Positions 33,801-45,692 of a stretch of 64,000 nucleotides of DNA are shown in pieces. The notes below the pieces were generated by a model that had not been told where the DNA came from, made no database searches, and saw nothing but the letters and a program-made list of their open reading frames with translations. The translations under genes were made by a program, and so were the position numbers. Numbering within the stretch: the first letter of the stretch is position 1; every line of letters begins with the position of its first letter. The stretch comes from Astrothelium macrocarpum. Taxonomy: Eukaryota > Ascomycota > Dothideomycetes > Trypetheliales > Trypetheliaceae. The stretch spans positions 91,869 through 155,868 of the forward strand of contig JAGEMR010000074.1 of NCBI GenBank assembly GCA_021030915.1, read 5' to 3'.

Positions 33801-36327
33801 CTGCAAGGCGCGCAAGAGTAGCTTCGTCAGGCAAAGTAGGAGCTGCCGCGGTCGGGTTTTGGATAAAGATCTTGAGGCTGCCGGTAGGATCTGCGAGGCG
33901 CTGTTGTAGTTGCATCAACATTCCATCACTCAAAGGTTCATCATGCTCTTCTCGGCCTGGCCAAGTCATGAACATGGTCAGGTCAGAGCTATTAACAATG
34001 GTGAGGGCTTTGCAGATGAGCTCTTTGATTGATTTGGCGTTTTCGGCATCAGAAATATCGATCAAACGATAGTTCCAGCGATCCGTAGTCGCAAACATGA
34101 ACCTTTTGGTTGGAAATTCCCTTGTCAGAGGTCGACCGCGTACAGTACTATCTCCAGTCTCAGCTTCTCCTATCGTAGATCTCCGCGAGGATGGCCGATC
34201 AAGTGAAGTATCACTGGTATTCAAAACACTCTTGGCAAAAGGTGCATTTGGCGGCACGTATCGATGCACTTGGGGACTTGTGGGCGAATCAGGGTTCGGG
34301 TCTTCGGGAGAAGGTTGGGCATCGTCCTTTTTCTTCTCACGACGTATGATTCTACCCAAGAAACCCTTGTGCTTGTCGCTCGTTGATGTAGCGCTAGATG
34401 GGGTTTCGTTACTGCCATGGCGAGTGGTACCATCCGATGCCGGTGGTCGGGAACCTTCACGTGCGTTACGTCGACCATCCGTCCCATTCGAAATGTAATT
34501 TGTCAAATGCGTAAGACTCGACTCGGAGCTATTGCCTCTAAAGTGACCAGGAGGTTTGGTTTGAGAAGACGCTGATGCATTTCCATTCCCATTCGCTACA
34601 GGTCTTGCATTTTGCAAGGCTGGGCTGCGCTGCGGACTAGCTTCCATTGCTTGTCTAAATTCCCCAGAAGCACTTGGACTATGCTTTCTTGATGAAGTGC
34701 CATCGCCCAGGCCTTTCAATATACTCTCAGAAAAGGCGCTGCGATTACCAGTCTCGGACAGACCTGTATCTTGGTTCGCCAAAGGAACGGTGACTATTCT
34801 ATGAGCAGAGAAACGTCGGCTTCCGACAGCACCAGATGATTGGAAATTGGCTGGCATTGGGAGACCTGGACTGTCCTCGCCGCCGCTCGCTGTGGTGGGT
34901 GTTGACGAAACTGGCTCTGTGCGACCAACGCTTGGAGAGTCACCGCCATGCCTCGAATCAGCACCGGCATTTGCTTGGAAACTGTTTGATCCTCTGCGGT
35001 TTGGCAATCGTAAAATTCCTAGCCCGTGACTTCCTTCTTTTACGATTTTCTGGACAAGCCTACGCAACCGTTTCCCTTCAGCCCGTTCTCTCGCCTGATC
35101 CCATGGTGTACCATTAGCTTTGCACTCTTTGTTCAGTTGAGGGTAAATTCTCTCATGCATCATCCCAACATTACCAGCACCACCATGCCCTTTGCCAATG
35201 TCAAGAAATTGCGATCCATGCAAGTCGAGTACCTTGAAAGTTTCTTGCCAATCTTTCGAGAAGCCATTTGCCGCAAGCCACAGTAAAACCTTGTCCAGCG
35301 GCCAATACTGACCGCCATCATCTGGTGTAGTTGGCGTTCTGACAGAGTTTGTATCGGGAGGGTGAACGGAAATTGGCTGTTGCATATTCATCATTGTAGG
35401 CGCGCCTGAACTGATAGTCGCGTAATCCTGAGCTTCGCGAGTCGAATAATGCGGGCCATTCATGGGTGTCTGCAAAGGAAGAGTTCCTTGTTGCCAGCGG
35501 TTCTCATCAAAGCGGCTCATCGAGTTGAGTGTTGACGCAGCAGTTGAAAAGTCACCGCTCTGGCCTCGATAAAAACTCTGGTGTGGGTCCCATTGTTGTC
35601 TCGATGGTGTATTAGAGTGCAATGGAGGAATTCCAACGCCAGGACCGAATGAATCTGCACCAGGAATATAGGTAGCGGACGTTAGAGGCTGGTTCTCTGG
35701 TGGCGGAGGCGGTACACTTTGGTAGTTTTGGTAGGCATTGGGATTGTACGCTGGATGCTGGGCCGTAGGTGGAGGCGGAGGGAATCTACCCCACGATGAT
35801 GCCCAATTGTTCATGGCCGAAGGAGGGCCTCCCGGCGGAGGGGGGAGGTTCAGATTATGAGATTGGGATTGCATGGGTCGCGGTGGGGGAGGCGGGAGAG
35901 ACATGCCCTGTGGGCCTGGTGTAGGGTTATTTGGGGGTGGAGGAGGAGGTATATAACCACCTTGTTGGGCAACTGACCCATGGCGGGGTCCTGGGTGATA
36001 CGGCGCTTGCATGGGAGAAGGCGTCGGAGTGCCGCCAACGTGGTATCCAGTTTCGACAGTATGTGCTCTGGGTCGTGGGCTTGTTGGATGGACCGAATCG
36101 CCGACTGATCGAGAGTATTGTGGGTGGTTTCCGTTCGATGGGACCTGGAGTGTCGAGGAAGATGGGTTGGACTGCTGTGCAGAGCTTTCAGTTATGAGGT
36201 GACTCGGGGAAAAGCCAGCGGCAAGCGCAGTATAGAAATAGGGCGGTGGAGTTGCAGCAGATCGAGCATCTGCTCCAGAAGCATTGGATCGAGCAGAGCT
36301 CGTCGTTGATCTATTTTCAACGGTCAT
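30895..36327 (-). CDS. BCK1: MAP kinase kinase kinase of the cell wall integrity pathway
   Basis: Two exons on the minus strand, 36327-31076 and 31012-30895, with a GTAAGT...TAG intron of 63 nt close to the 3' end; 1789 residues. The last exon gives the proper kinase end (DPQERPTAETLLRQPFCF...AKIRGAF). Order of parts: Pro-rich N-terminus (PPPPP runs), SAM-like domain (YWPLDKVLLWLAANGFSKDW), long disordered regions, a ubiquitin-like/RA-type module (KRFMFATTDRWNYRLIDISD) and a C-terminal STE11-type kinase. The kinase shows IGKGTFGRVYLG, LLAVKQVEV, HRDLKADNLLL, DFGISKK and SVFWMAPEVI. Known role: activated by Pkc1, it phosphorylates Mkk1/2 to drive the Slt2/Mpk1 MAP kinase, whose targets include FKS1, present in this same window. 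Confidence 0.94.
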
Positions 36328-37108
36328 AACATAAGACGCATTGCCGTTGGCGTTTATGATGCCGCTGGAGCTTGAGGCTGGTCATTACCAGCACATCAAT
36401 CGCTCTAAGCGAGCAGGTAGAGGACTCGATAGGGTAGATGGATGTCTGAGGATGTGCCGAGTGGTGCGCAATAGACAGCGCAAGACGCTGGTGGGGACGG
36501 AGCAGGTTGGTGGCAGACCGAAGCGGCGGGCGGCAGTGATAGAAGCAATTATTCAATGCTCGGTATTTGCGACGACAAAAAGAAACGAACAGTGTCATTC
36601 AAATGCTCGAATGGATATCCAAAATCACAGCGGATCCGGCACACGTCTTCCATCGGTAGGTTAGCTGACGGTGTTGCTGAGATTTCAAACGTGCGAGGGT
36701 AAGATGGGATAAGACTGGGCCTGACACGAGCGGAACACGACTGTCGCCTTTTCCCTGCTGCAAGCTGTCTATCTGCCTATGGGTCTCTGCACCTGCCGTG
36801 CGTCTTTGCAGCGCGGCTCATCCAGTCTCGTTCTTCAGGCACGCTTACTCACTATCTTAGGTAGGCATGCGGCATGTGCTTCTCGCCTCCCGCAGCCCAT
36901 CGTTCTTGCGGGCGTTGGGCGGGTCCAGTGGCATAGTGAGGCACAGTGGGTCGCCATTACTCGACAGAGGGTGCCGACATCTTCCTTGCGATTAAAATAC
37001 TCGAGACCAAATTTCAGTCGAGCGAGTACCAAGTTCTAATAGCTGTACCCAGCCTCATTAATTACGAGCCAAGACATTGTCAACTAAAGATCACTACGTC
37101 ACTACACC
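36328..37108. promoter_or_regulatory. Divergent intergenic region, BCK1 and PDC
   Basis: About 780 bp between two divergent start codons, hence both promoters. No specific site is claimed. Confidence 0.45.
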
Positions 37109-38983
37109 ATGGCTACCACTGATCTAAGGACAGCAGAGCTCAAACGTCCTGTAGACGTTGCCGAATATCTCTTCACTCGTCTTCGAGCTGTCGGTATTCG
37201 ATCGGTTCATGGAGTTCCAGGAGACTTCAATTTGGTGGCCCTCGACTACCTCCCAAAATGCGGACTTCAGTGGGTAGGAAGTGTAAACGAACTCAATGCA
37301 GGTACGAAGCAGAGACAAGCTCAATTCCTCCAGGCGAAAAACTAATGCTGCCATGGTGCAGGCTATGCTGCTGATGGCTATGCTCGCGTAAACGGTATTT
37401 CAGCAATCATCACCACCTTTGGAGTCGGAGAATTATCGGCTGTCAATGCTTTGGCTGGTAGTTACTCGGAATTGGTGCCTGTCGTCCATATTGTGGGGAT
37501 GCCGAGTACCATCAGTCAAGCTGATGGCATGCTATTGCATCATACCTTGGGAAATGGCGATTTCAACGTCTTCATTAACATGAGCCGTAACATCTCATGT
37601 GCTGTTTCCATTCTGAATGATCCTTCTACAGCTGCAACATTGATCGATCATGCAATCAGCGAATGCTATCTCAAGAGCCGTCCTGTCTACATCGCCTTGC
37701 CTACTGACATGGTTCAGAAAAAGGTTGAAGGAACCCGATTGGAACGACCATTGGACCTCAAGTTCCCAAAGAACGACGAAGAAAAAGAAAACTACGTGGT
37801 TGACGTGGTGCTAAAGTATCTCAATGCTGCCAAAAATCCCATCATTCTTGTCGATGCATGTGCCATCAGACATCGCGTAAGTTTAATTATACTGGTGCCC
37901 ATACAATGACTGACCCTGAAAGGCCCTGGATGAGACCCATGAGCTCGTGAGGAAGACTGGTCTTCCAACCTTTGTTGCACCTATGGGTAAAGGAGCCATC
38001 GACGAAACGCTACCCAACTTCGGGGGGGTATATGCGGGCGACGGTTCTCACCCTGATGTTCGAGAGCGTGTTGAATCTGCGGACCTGGTATTAAGCATTG
38101 GCGCCATCAAATCAGACTTCAACACGGCCGGATTTACATATAGAATCAGTCAATTGAATTCCATCGATTTCCACAGCCACTACGTCAGAGTGCGATATTC
38201 TGAATATCCAGGAGTTCGCATGAATGGTGTTTTGGCAAAAGTTGCCTCCAAGATTGGACATATAAATGCTCCAAGTGGATATTCACCTTCCAACGACATT
38301 CCGCACACGGAAATCCAGAGCAACAGTCAAATAATCACTCATGCTTGGCTCTGGCCTCGCATCGGCCAGTGGCTCCGCGACAATGACGTAGTCATTACTG
38401 AGACGGGCACCTCCAATTTCGGCATTTTTGACACTCGATTCCCCAAGGATGTAACCGCTATTAGCCAGGTCCTTTGGGGAAGCATCGGATATGCCACAGG
38501 TGCCTGCGCAGGAGCTGCACTGGCTGCCAAAGAACTCGGGATCAAGCGAACAATTCTTTTCACTGGTGACGGAAGCTTTCAGCTAACCGTCCAAGAAGTC
38601 AGCACCATGATCCGCCATGGTCTCAATCCAATCCTTTTTGTCATTTGTAATGAAGGATTCACCATTGAGCGTATGATTCACGGCATGGAAAAAGAATACA
38701 ACGACATCCAGCCTTGGAAGTTCACACAGCTTCTGAGCACTTTCGGAGCCAAGCCAAATCAAACGAAAACTTACCAGGTCAAGACTAGAGACGAGCTTGA
38801 CCAACTTTTTGGTGACGAGACGTTTTCGTCTGCACCGCACATTCAGGTAGGGTCATTGTGTTCTGGACTTGAGGTCACTGCTAATTCACACAGCTGGTCG
38901 AACTGTACATGCCCAAAGACGACGCTCCCAACGCGCTGAAACTAACCGCAGCAGCCTCTGCTAGGCTCAACGCGAAGCAGTAG
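37109..38983 (+). CDS. PDC1: Pyruvate decarboxylase (thiamine diphosphate-dependent)
   Basis: Four exons: 37109-37301, 37362-37876, 37923-38846 and 38894-38983; introns of 60, 46 and 47 nt; 573 residues. Known role: splits pyruvate to acetaldehyde and CO2 in alcoholic fermentation. Active-site landmarks are visible: GVPGDFNL (Asp), NELNAGYAADGYAR (Glu, joined across intron 1), the double His in LLHHTLGNGDF, and the ThDP motif GDGSFQLT...CNEGFTIERMIHG with the Mg-binding Asn and catalytic Glu. The residue before the Mg-binding Asn is Cys where yeast Pdc1 has Asn. The start ATG sits in an ACACCATGG context. An indole-pyruvate or phenylpyruvate decarboxylase role cannot be excluded from sequence alone. 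Confidence 0.92.
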
Positions 38984-39255
38984 TTCTTCTGCTAATAGTC
39001 ATGACCGCAGCAGGGCATGAACATTCAACGAAAGACCAAAAAGGTTGCCTACACACTTGGCAGCCCAAGACCAAGCATCACTATGTTGACAGATTGAGAA
39101 TCACGAATTTCATAGTTTACGCAATTCATGACCTATATACAAGAAATATACACATTACATCTCACAGAGTGTTTGATCCAGTGAGGCCGAGTCAAACTCG
39201 AGAAACGTCTCAGAAGAAAAGGTTTCTTGGCCCAACAAATGCCAGTGCAAGGAAT

Positions 39256-41444
39256 CTAGTTCCCTGTCCACCAAGTATAGTTGTTCGTTTCTGCCGCGGT
39301 ATCGAATACCAGAATGCTGCTGCTGTTCGTAGGTCTTTCCGGCCAAACGTCGGCTAACCCTGTGTACAGCTGGATGTCTGAAATCCTCGCGCTTGCGCCC
39401 TCGCCAACGAAAACTCCAATGCCAGTGCTGTCGGTACGACTAGGGTAGATTCGAGTCGTCAATACAAAGCGTTCGTTGACGTATACTTCCAAGAGCGAGC
39501 CATCCAAGAAAACATTGAAATCGAGAGGTTCCTTTTTTGTTGAACCAGAGCCATCAGAAGCCTCACTGGAACGTCTGGTTTTCGCCCCGTATCCGGCCTT
39601 GGAAGAGATTGTGTATGGGTAGAAAAAGCCCACACTAGTCGCATTGTTGAATTCCGTAATCAGGGAGGAATGATATCTGTCCACGTTGATGGTGTAATTG
39701 GATGGATCGTAATAAATATGTGTATACTCTTCCCCGTTAGCTGAGGCGGCGACCTTGAAACCAACTTGACCACCAGAGTAATCAGAAATGCTCGCAGTCA
39801 TTTGGAACGACGCACTGCCATTCGAGCAAACCAACTTGCTAGAATCGTATTTTGCGCCCCGAAAGGTAGATCTTGTAGAATTTGCGCGAAGACCCTCTAC
39901 AACGTCATGTAGAGGACGGACACCAAGCGTACTAGCAGTCAGTGTGCCTTGCGCATTTTTGGTTACGCGTGCGTTGCCGGAGGCTGTTAATTCGCTATCA
40001 TTGACGACGCCTTTGACCTGGTTGACGAAGAGGTGACGGGGCAGCGAGTGTGAACCTTGGAAGCCCTGCTGATTTGCGGAGAACACGCCACCATCGCCAA
40101 CAATGTCTTCAGGAATCCATGCCCATTGCACACGGCGGTCGTTCTTGGTATCATTGAAAGAAGTGAGGGCGTACGCGACGCCCCAATCTCCAGCACCACC
40201 AGCAACAGGTTCGAATAGAACCGAACCATTGGGCCGGGCAGATACCAGTCCCTCATTCCAAAGTGCCCAATCTGTTCAATGTTACCGCGAGTTCGATATT
40301 GCACAGAGGTCTCTACTTACGTGAGCTTTCGTGAAAAGAAACATTACCACCCTCGGTCCTGAAACAGCATTAGCTACGAATCGATCAGAGCAGACTTAGA
40401 AGATCGTGTACCCCATGTTTACAAAGTAATGCATATCGCCCTCCGCATCTGGGAGAGCGAAGAAACCAGAGACCTCAAAATTGAAACCATAAGAGCCGGT
40501 ACTGAGGACTGACGCAAGGGTAGTGTTATCTGCTGGTTCCCACAGAGCGCCCAAGAATGTCCAATCTGTCAAATTCGATGCTGGGGCACTGTAGAGCGGT
40601 ATGCGTGGGCCAACCCCCTTGATGCCAGATCCAAAAACTGCATAATAGTGTGGCTCATCATATTGCAGAAGAGCGTCAATTTCGGGAAACGGCTCAAGGA
40701 ATGGGTCACGCCAGCCCGTGACGTTCCATCCTGCTGGAGGATGTCCAATGACGGGGTTGTTACCGAACTGCTGCCAAGTCACACCGTGATCTTCGGAAAT
40801 GGCCAAGCTTTGGGTTTCGGTGCCGGGGTGGTAATATTCATCCCAAGCGGTAGGAAGATAGGAGACCGACGTGTAGAAGGCCAACAAAGTCCCATCCCGC
40901 TCACCACTTAGGTTGACAGGCTGAGCGGTTCCTGAGAATATCCCAAGGCCGTTGTATGTCCCATTCCCAGCAGGGCCAATGGCTTGGGCATCATAGCCCT
41001 GCCACCCGGTCACATCGGTCCAGGTTATGAGATCTTTTGATGTTGCATGACCCCACGAGATATTTCCTATCCAACACGAATGGTGAGTCAAATGTACCTC
41101 TCCAAGGAGGAGCTATTCTCACCCCAATTGATATGCTCTGGATGCCATTGGTAAAACAAGTGATATGTATCCTCAGTAGGGTCATACATGGAACCACATG
41201 GGTCCTACAAGTGGAAATAAGCTTAGACGGACCCGGAGCGGGCTTTTAGATGCTTCGCATTTAGCAGTGCGCGTGTACATACATTCATCCAGCCAGCTGG
41301 GGCAATGAAATGGGACTTTGGTCTCCATCGTGTAAACAAGCTATTGTTACCCATTGACTCGATGATTGAGGCATCGAGGTTCTGGCCTACGGCTAGAGCA
41401 GCCGTCCAAAGCAGTAGACCAAAAGTTTTCGATTGAGAATGCAT
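39256..41444 (-). CDS. Secreted GH32 invertase / beta-fructofuranosidase
   Basis: Five exons on the minus strand: 41444-41283, 41204-41123, 41066-40412, 40358-40321 and 40271-39256; introns of 78, 56, 53 and 49 nt; 650 residues. The signal peptide (MHSQSKTFGLLLWTAALAVG) begins at the second in-frame ATG; an ATG 20 codons upstream is possible but gives a poorer signal. GH32 motifs: WMNDPCG with the nucleophile Asp55 (formed across intron 1), GWRDPFLEPF (transition-state Asp) and FNFEVSGFF with the acid/base Glu; the common EC dipeptide is EV here. The C-terminal beta-sandwich is present (LFVNQVKG...LLEVYVNERFVLTTRIYP). Many N-glycosylation sites agree with secretion. It should hydrolyse sucrose or fructans; exact specificity is not visible. 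Confidence 0.92.
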
Positions 41445-42233
41445 GCTCAACAATGATTCCGAAAAGAGAAAACAAACGCAAAAATCGAAAGTGAAAGAGA
41501 ACAAATTGAAGAATTTCCTACCACAGTACTCGTGCCGTTATACTCGGAAGCAAGCTGTTCTAAATACGTTTCCATGCTGAAAAACTGTATTGTAGCCACA
41601 GAAATTTCAGCGCACTAAAAGCTGCAAAGAACAGCCTTCATCATCATGAATGAGCCGCCTAGACTAGGACCCAAGGCGATCTCCGCATGGATAGCGACCG
41701 TAGATGTTCATGGCGGACACTCAGATCGGCGTGAACCGGCGTTACCCCACAATCATTGTCCCGAGAAGAGGCCCGACGAAGCCAAGATTTACCGACTGCT
41801 GCAGAGACATAACCCTTGGGCGGAAGTAAACCGGGCCAGAACTGGTTTCTGGACAGAGTCGAGGTACGGCAAGGCTTTTGCAACGGCCATTTTGTCTTGC
41901 TGGAACAGGCAGGACCGCCTATTGACACTTGGCCGATGGTCCATCCAGAATTTTCTGTCAAAGTACGACTGAAATCGAGTCGGTTCGGTTCTGGTGTGAC
42001 ACAGAGCTGGCGCAGAGCACTTTGGGGCCCATGTACATTTGACCACGTGATACGTGTCACTCTCCCGCTGAACATCAGCAACGTGGCTTTAGTCGCGGTT
42101 CGTTCCTCAGCTGCCAATCAAGCCCTACTTTGGCTTTACGCTCAGGGCCTCCTCCAAGAATGCATCCCTTTCTAGCTTGAACATCGAGGATTGAACCTTT
42201 ACCCAGAGTTCCTCGAAGAAGCCTCAGCTCACC
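41445..42233. promoter_or_regulatory. Divergent promoter of the invertase and HRD1, with UPRE-like sites
   Basis: The segment between divergent GH32 and HRD1 holds CACGTG (42,044-42,049) immediately followed by TACGTG (42,051-42,056), about 180 bp before the HRD1 ATG. TACGTG is the core of yeast UPRE-2, bound by Hac1. Short open frames on both strands here look random. Confidence 0.45.
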
Positions 42234-44795
42234 ATGAGGCTTGCAGCATATGCTGGCGTGCGTTATTCGTTGTCTAGTATTAATGATTGCTTGGTTTACT
42301 TATATCTTCACAGTTCTCAACCGCCGCGGCGGCCGCGGTGGTGCTTCGAGCATTCCATGAGCGACCGAATTTCTATTCCGCCAGCGTCTATCTTGCTCAG
42401 AGCAATGCATGTTTGATGGTACGGTTCAATTGGCATGCTCTCTAAATCTCTTGCTAAATGTCTCGATTAGGTCCTCACGAATCTCGTCCTTCTTTGCGCC
42501 TTTGCCTTTCTTTTCGGTCTACAAAGGCTCCTTTTCGGACCCCTCCGTCCCATCGAAGTGGAACAGCTCTATGAAAAAGCATGGTTTGCCGTTACGGAAA
42601 CATGCCTAGCAATGACAATCTTCCGGGAGGAAGTGGGCGGCTGGTTCTTGGTCATGTTTGTCAGTCTGCTCTTCGGCAAAGTCTGGGGCTGGATTAGTGA
42701 AGGCCGAGTGGACTTTCTAGAACAACAACCTCCTAGTGATCCACGATTATTCCATATTCGGTTATCAACGTCACTGCTTCTTTCAATGACATTCAATATG
42801 CTCATGCTCGACTACTGCCTGGAGACAGTGTATCTTGAGGCTCGTCCTGGAATGATGGTCATGTTTGCCTTTGAATTTGCCGTCTTGTTCATATCCTCCG
42901 TTTCGACTTCGCTCCGTTACGGGATCACGTTGGTAGAAACTTATATCGTTTGGAAACAGACGAAAGAACGGCTGGTACAACGGAGAGCTGAGATTCAGGC
43001 AGCAAATGAAGCGAGCCAACAAAACGCTGGCGAAAATGAAACAACCTCGGAAAATAACACTACGACACAAAGACCAGAGGATATCACAGAGGAAGATATC
43101 GAGGCACCCGGCTGGGAGGAGAAAGGCCGCTGGACATTTTTCCTTGATCTTGCAACCGACTTTTGCAAACTCGTAGTCTATACGGCCTTCTTTATCATCC
43201 TAATGTTTTTCCATGGTTTGCCCATCCATATTATGAGAGATGTCTACATGACAGCCCGATCATTCACAAAGAGGATTATGGACTTTGTCAAATACCGCCA
43301 GGCAACCAAGGATATGAACGAGAGATACCCTGATGCTACTTCAGAGGAGCTAGGTCGCGAAAGCACATGCATAATATGTCGTGAAGATATGCGATCATGG
43401 CAACCTGAACCAAATCCTGCTGCTCCGGCTCCTGGACAAGCTCCTGAACAAGCCCAGGGGCAAGCTCAGGGTATTCCACGTCCTCCACGACCAACCGAAG
43501 AGCGACTTCGGCCCAAAAAACTTCCGTGTGGTCACATACTACATCTTGGCTGCCTTCGAAGTTGGCTTGAACGGCAGCAGGTTTGTCCGACTTGTCGGAG
43601 ATCAGTTCTTGTCCCCACTACAAACTCTCAGCAGCCTGGTGTCCCTGGTAATGCAAATCAACAGCAAGGTCAGCCCCAGAATGCCGGTCAAAATCAGCGT
43701 CAACCAAATCAAAATCGAATAAGAAGAATAACTCTTGGTCCTTTGAACCTACAATTCGGCGTCTTTCAAGATGATCAATGGCAGAACATGCTTAGACAGC
43801 TTGGTCCTGGCCAGCAGCAGCAGCAACAGCAGCAGCAGCAGGGACAGGGTCACGGGCAACAGCAAGCTCTCACGCACGGCCAACCGGGTTCCCAAAGGCA
43901 GGTGATCAATAACAGTGTGAGAAGCTCTTCTACATCTATCCAGAATCAATTGCGAAGTGTCGAGCAACAAATAATGCAAGAGGTCCGAAGTCTAAATCTC
44001 ACGCAACAACAACTAAGCAACGTACTTGCCCTCCAAGGCGAGTTGGCCAGACTTCGAATCGCCCACAGCCGTCTTCAGTCCGGTAATACCGGCTCAATCA
44101 ACGATCCGGCAATGCCATATCAAGCTCCTCAAATAGTCCAAGGCGCCTTCAATCCCGCATTCAATCCTGCGTTCAACCCTACGTTTAACCCTACGTTCAA
44201 TCCTGCATTCAACCCTAACTTTAATCCCACATTCAACCATCCTTCCGCATGGACGATGGGTCAACCTCATCAACAAAATGCTATGGGCTCTGGGCATCCA
44301 AACTTACCTAATGGTCTGACCTTACCACAAGGATGGACGGCCTTGCCACTTCAGAGATTGGGAGCCCTTCAGCCGGCTCCAAACACTGTTCTGCCCACGG
44401 CTCAGAGTTCTTCTGCAGGCCCAGGAAGTTTGTCTGGTTCAGACAATTCCTCGTCACAAAACAATCACCCCACTACATCGATCCCAAGTACTGCCAATCC
44501 GACAAATCAGTCGTCGGCAGCTTCACAGGCAACACAGTCATCACCTGTCTCCATTCCTACACCTCAAACTGAAGGTGAGAGCAGCTCAAGTAATACGGGA
44601 CCAAATGCAGCAACAGACGCGCCTGGTAACAAAACACCTTGGACTTCATCGGGTTGGAGTTTTGGAGATACGGCCTCCAGTAGTGGTTCTGAGAATGTCT
44701 CTTCGGGTACAGGCTCTAGCACGCAGGCCAAACCCGCTACAGTTGAAGATGCCCCAGATACTGAAGCTGGGCCATCAACTTCTTCCAGTGCTTGA
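42234..44795 (+). CDS. HRD1: ER-membrane E3 ubiquitin ligase Hrd1 (synoviolin)
   Basis: Three exons: 42234-42257, 42314-42418 and 42471-44795; introns of 56 and 52 nt; 817 residues. The tiny first exon gives MRLAAYAG. About six hydrophobic segments follow (for example VLTNLVLLCAFAFLF, EVGGWFLVMFVSLLFG, LATDFCKLVVYTAFFIILMFF), then a RING-H2 domain (residues about 343-416: CIICRED...LPCGHILHLGCLRSWLERQQVCPTC). A 40-residue Pro/Gln-rich insert separates the first two zinc-ligand pairs. The long C-terminus has polyGln, a run of FNPA/T repeats (44,148-44,240) and a Ser-rich tail. Known role: ubiquitinates misfolded ER proteins for retrotranslocation (ERAD) and is induced by the unfolded protein response. 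Confidence 0.93.
44148..44240 (+). repeat. In-frame 12-bp repeat encoding FNP(A/T/N) in HRD1
   Basis: Seven 4-residue units of Phe-Asn-Pro-x, closing with FNH, encoded by imperfect 12-bp direct repeats (TTCAAyCCyrCn). A CAG/CAA-rich polyGln tract lies upstream at about 43,812-43,840. Both tracts are open to length change by slippage. Confidence 0.9.
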
Positions 44796-45692
44796 TGGGT
44801 TCTTTTCAAACGACTTGTGTGTGTACTAGCATAGCGCGGCGTTGGAATGGGACAGCTCCTAGGTCCTAAGAATAGACAATGAATTTCACTTCACCACTTG
44901 ACACATACTTTGCCAACGCGGTTGTAAAGCGTGACAGCAATGGAAAGCCGAAAACACTTTAAGAGATGTACACGATAGCCACATTGATCATCAGAACTGT
45001 AACGACGATGATTCTTGGTTCCCTTGATAGCTTCCAGTACAATTTTGCAGCCAAGCTTGCTTACATGTGCTTCCGCATTACTTTTGTATGGTAGATTGCG
45101 GAATTATGGTGATTCTTGTTTCCAGGAGCACGGCCAACAGCGCCTTGCGGATTATCAGAGGCAGATGTTGGCTCCTTTGCTGATAGTAGTATTGGTGCAA
45201 GTAAGGTGCATCTGATATAAACACGCCAAAGGGAACGCGACAAGGATATGCGACAAGTATACACGTGAGCATCTCATTAGCAAGCCCAAATCAGACTCGT
45301 AGTTTGTCATCGCCCAGACGCGTAGACAGATGACATCGTGATAAAATCCAATATCGTAACAATCTCTTTCCTAACACGGTCATTAAGATATCAAGTGATG
45401 TTAGTCATTTCTCTTACTTGTGCGAGTTTCTACGTTTCAACACAGAGCCTCATAGCCACCAAACCGCAAACGCTAATCCTCCGAAGAGCCCTTTTACTAG
45501 AAAACTTTTCGGTCATACTGCCACCCGCACCGTTTGCGTCACCGATCACATACCTCGCGCTCCTCAAGGCCTGAGGTACGGTGGCCAATGTTTATGGCTC
45601 AAGCTAAACTTTAACAGTATTTAGTTCTGATTCGTTCCCATGCTTATCTAACCTTTCTTAATTAAAATATATATTGAACGCTGCCCAAATGC
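44796..45692. other. Convergent intergenic region, nothing identified
   Basis: 3' flanks of HRD1 and of the small hydrolase. Several short open frames exist on both strands but none has recognisable features. Confidence 0.5.

Noticed and set aside
41646..42175. Opposed open frames of 108-152 codons between the invertase and HRD1
   Set aside because: They overlap in antisense, show no conserved motif and sit in a divergent promoter region.
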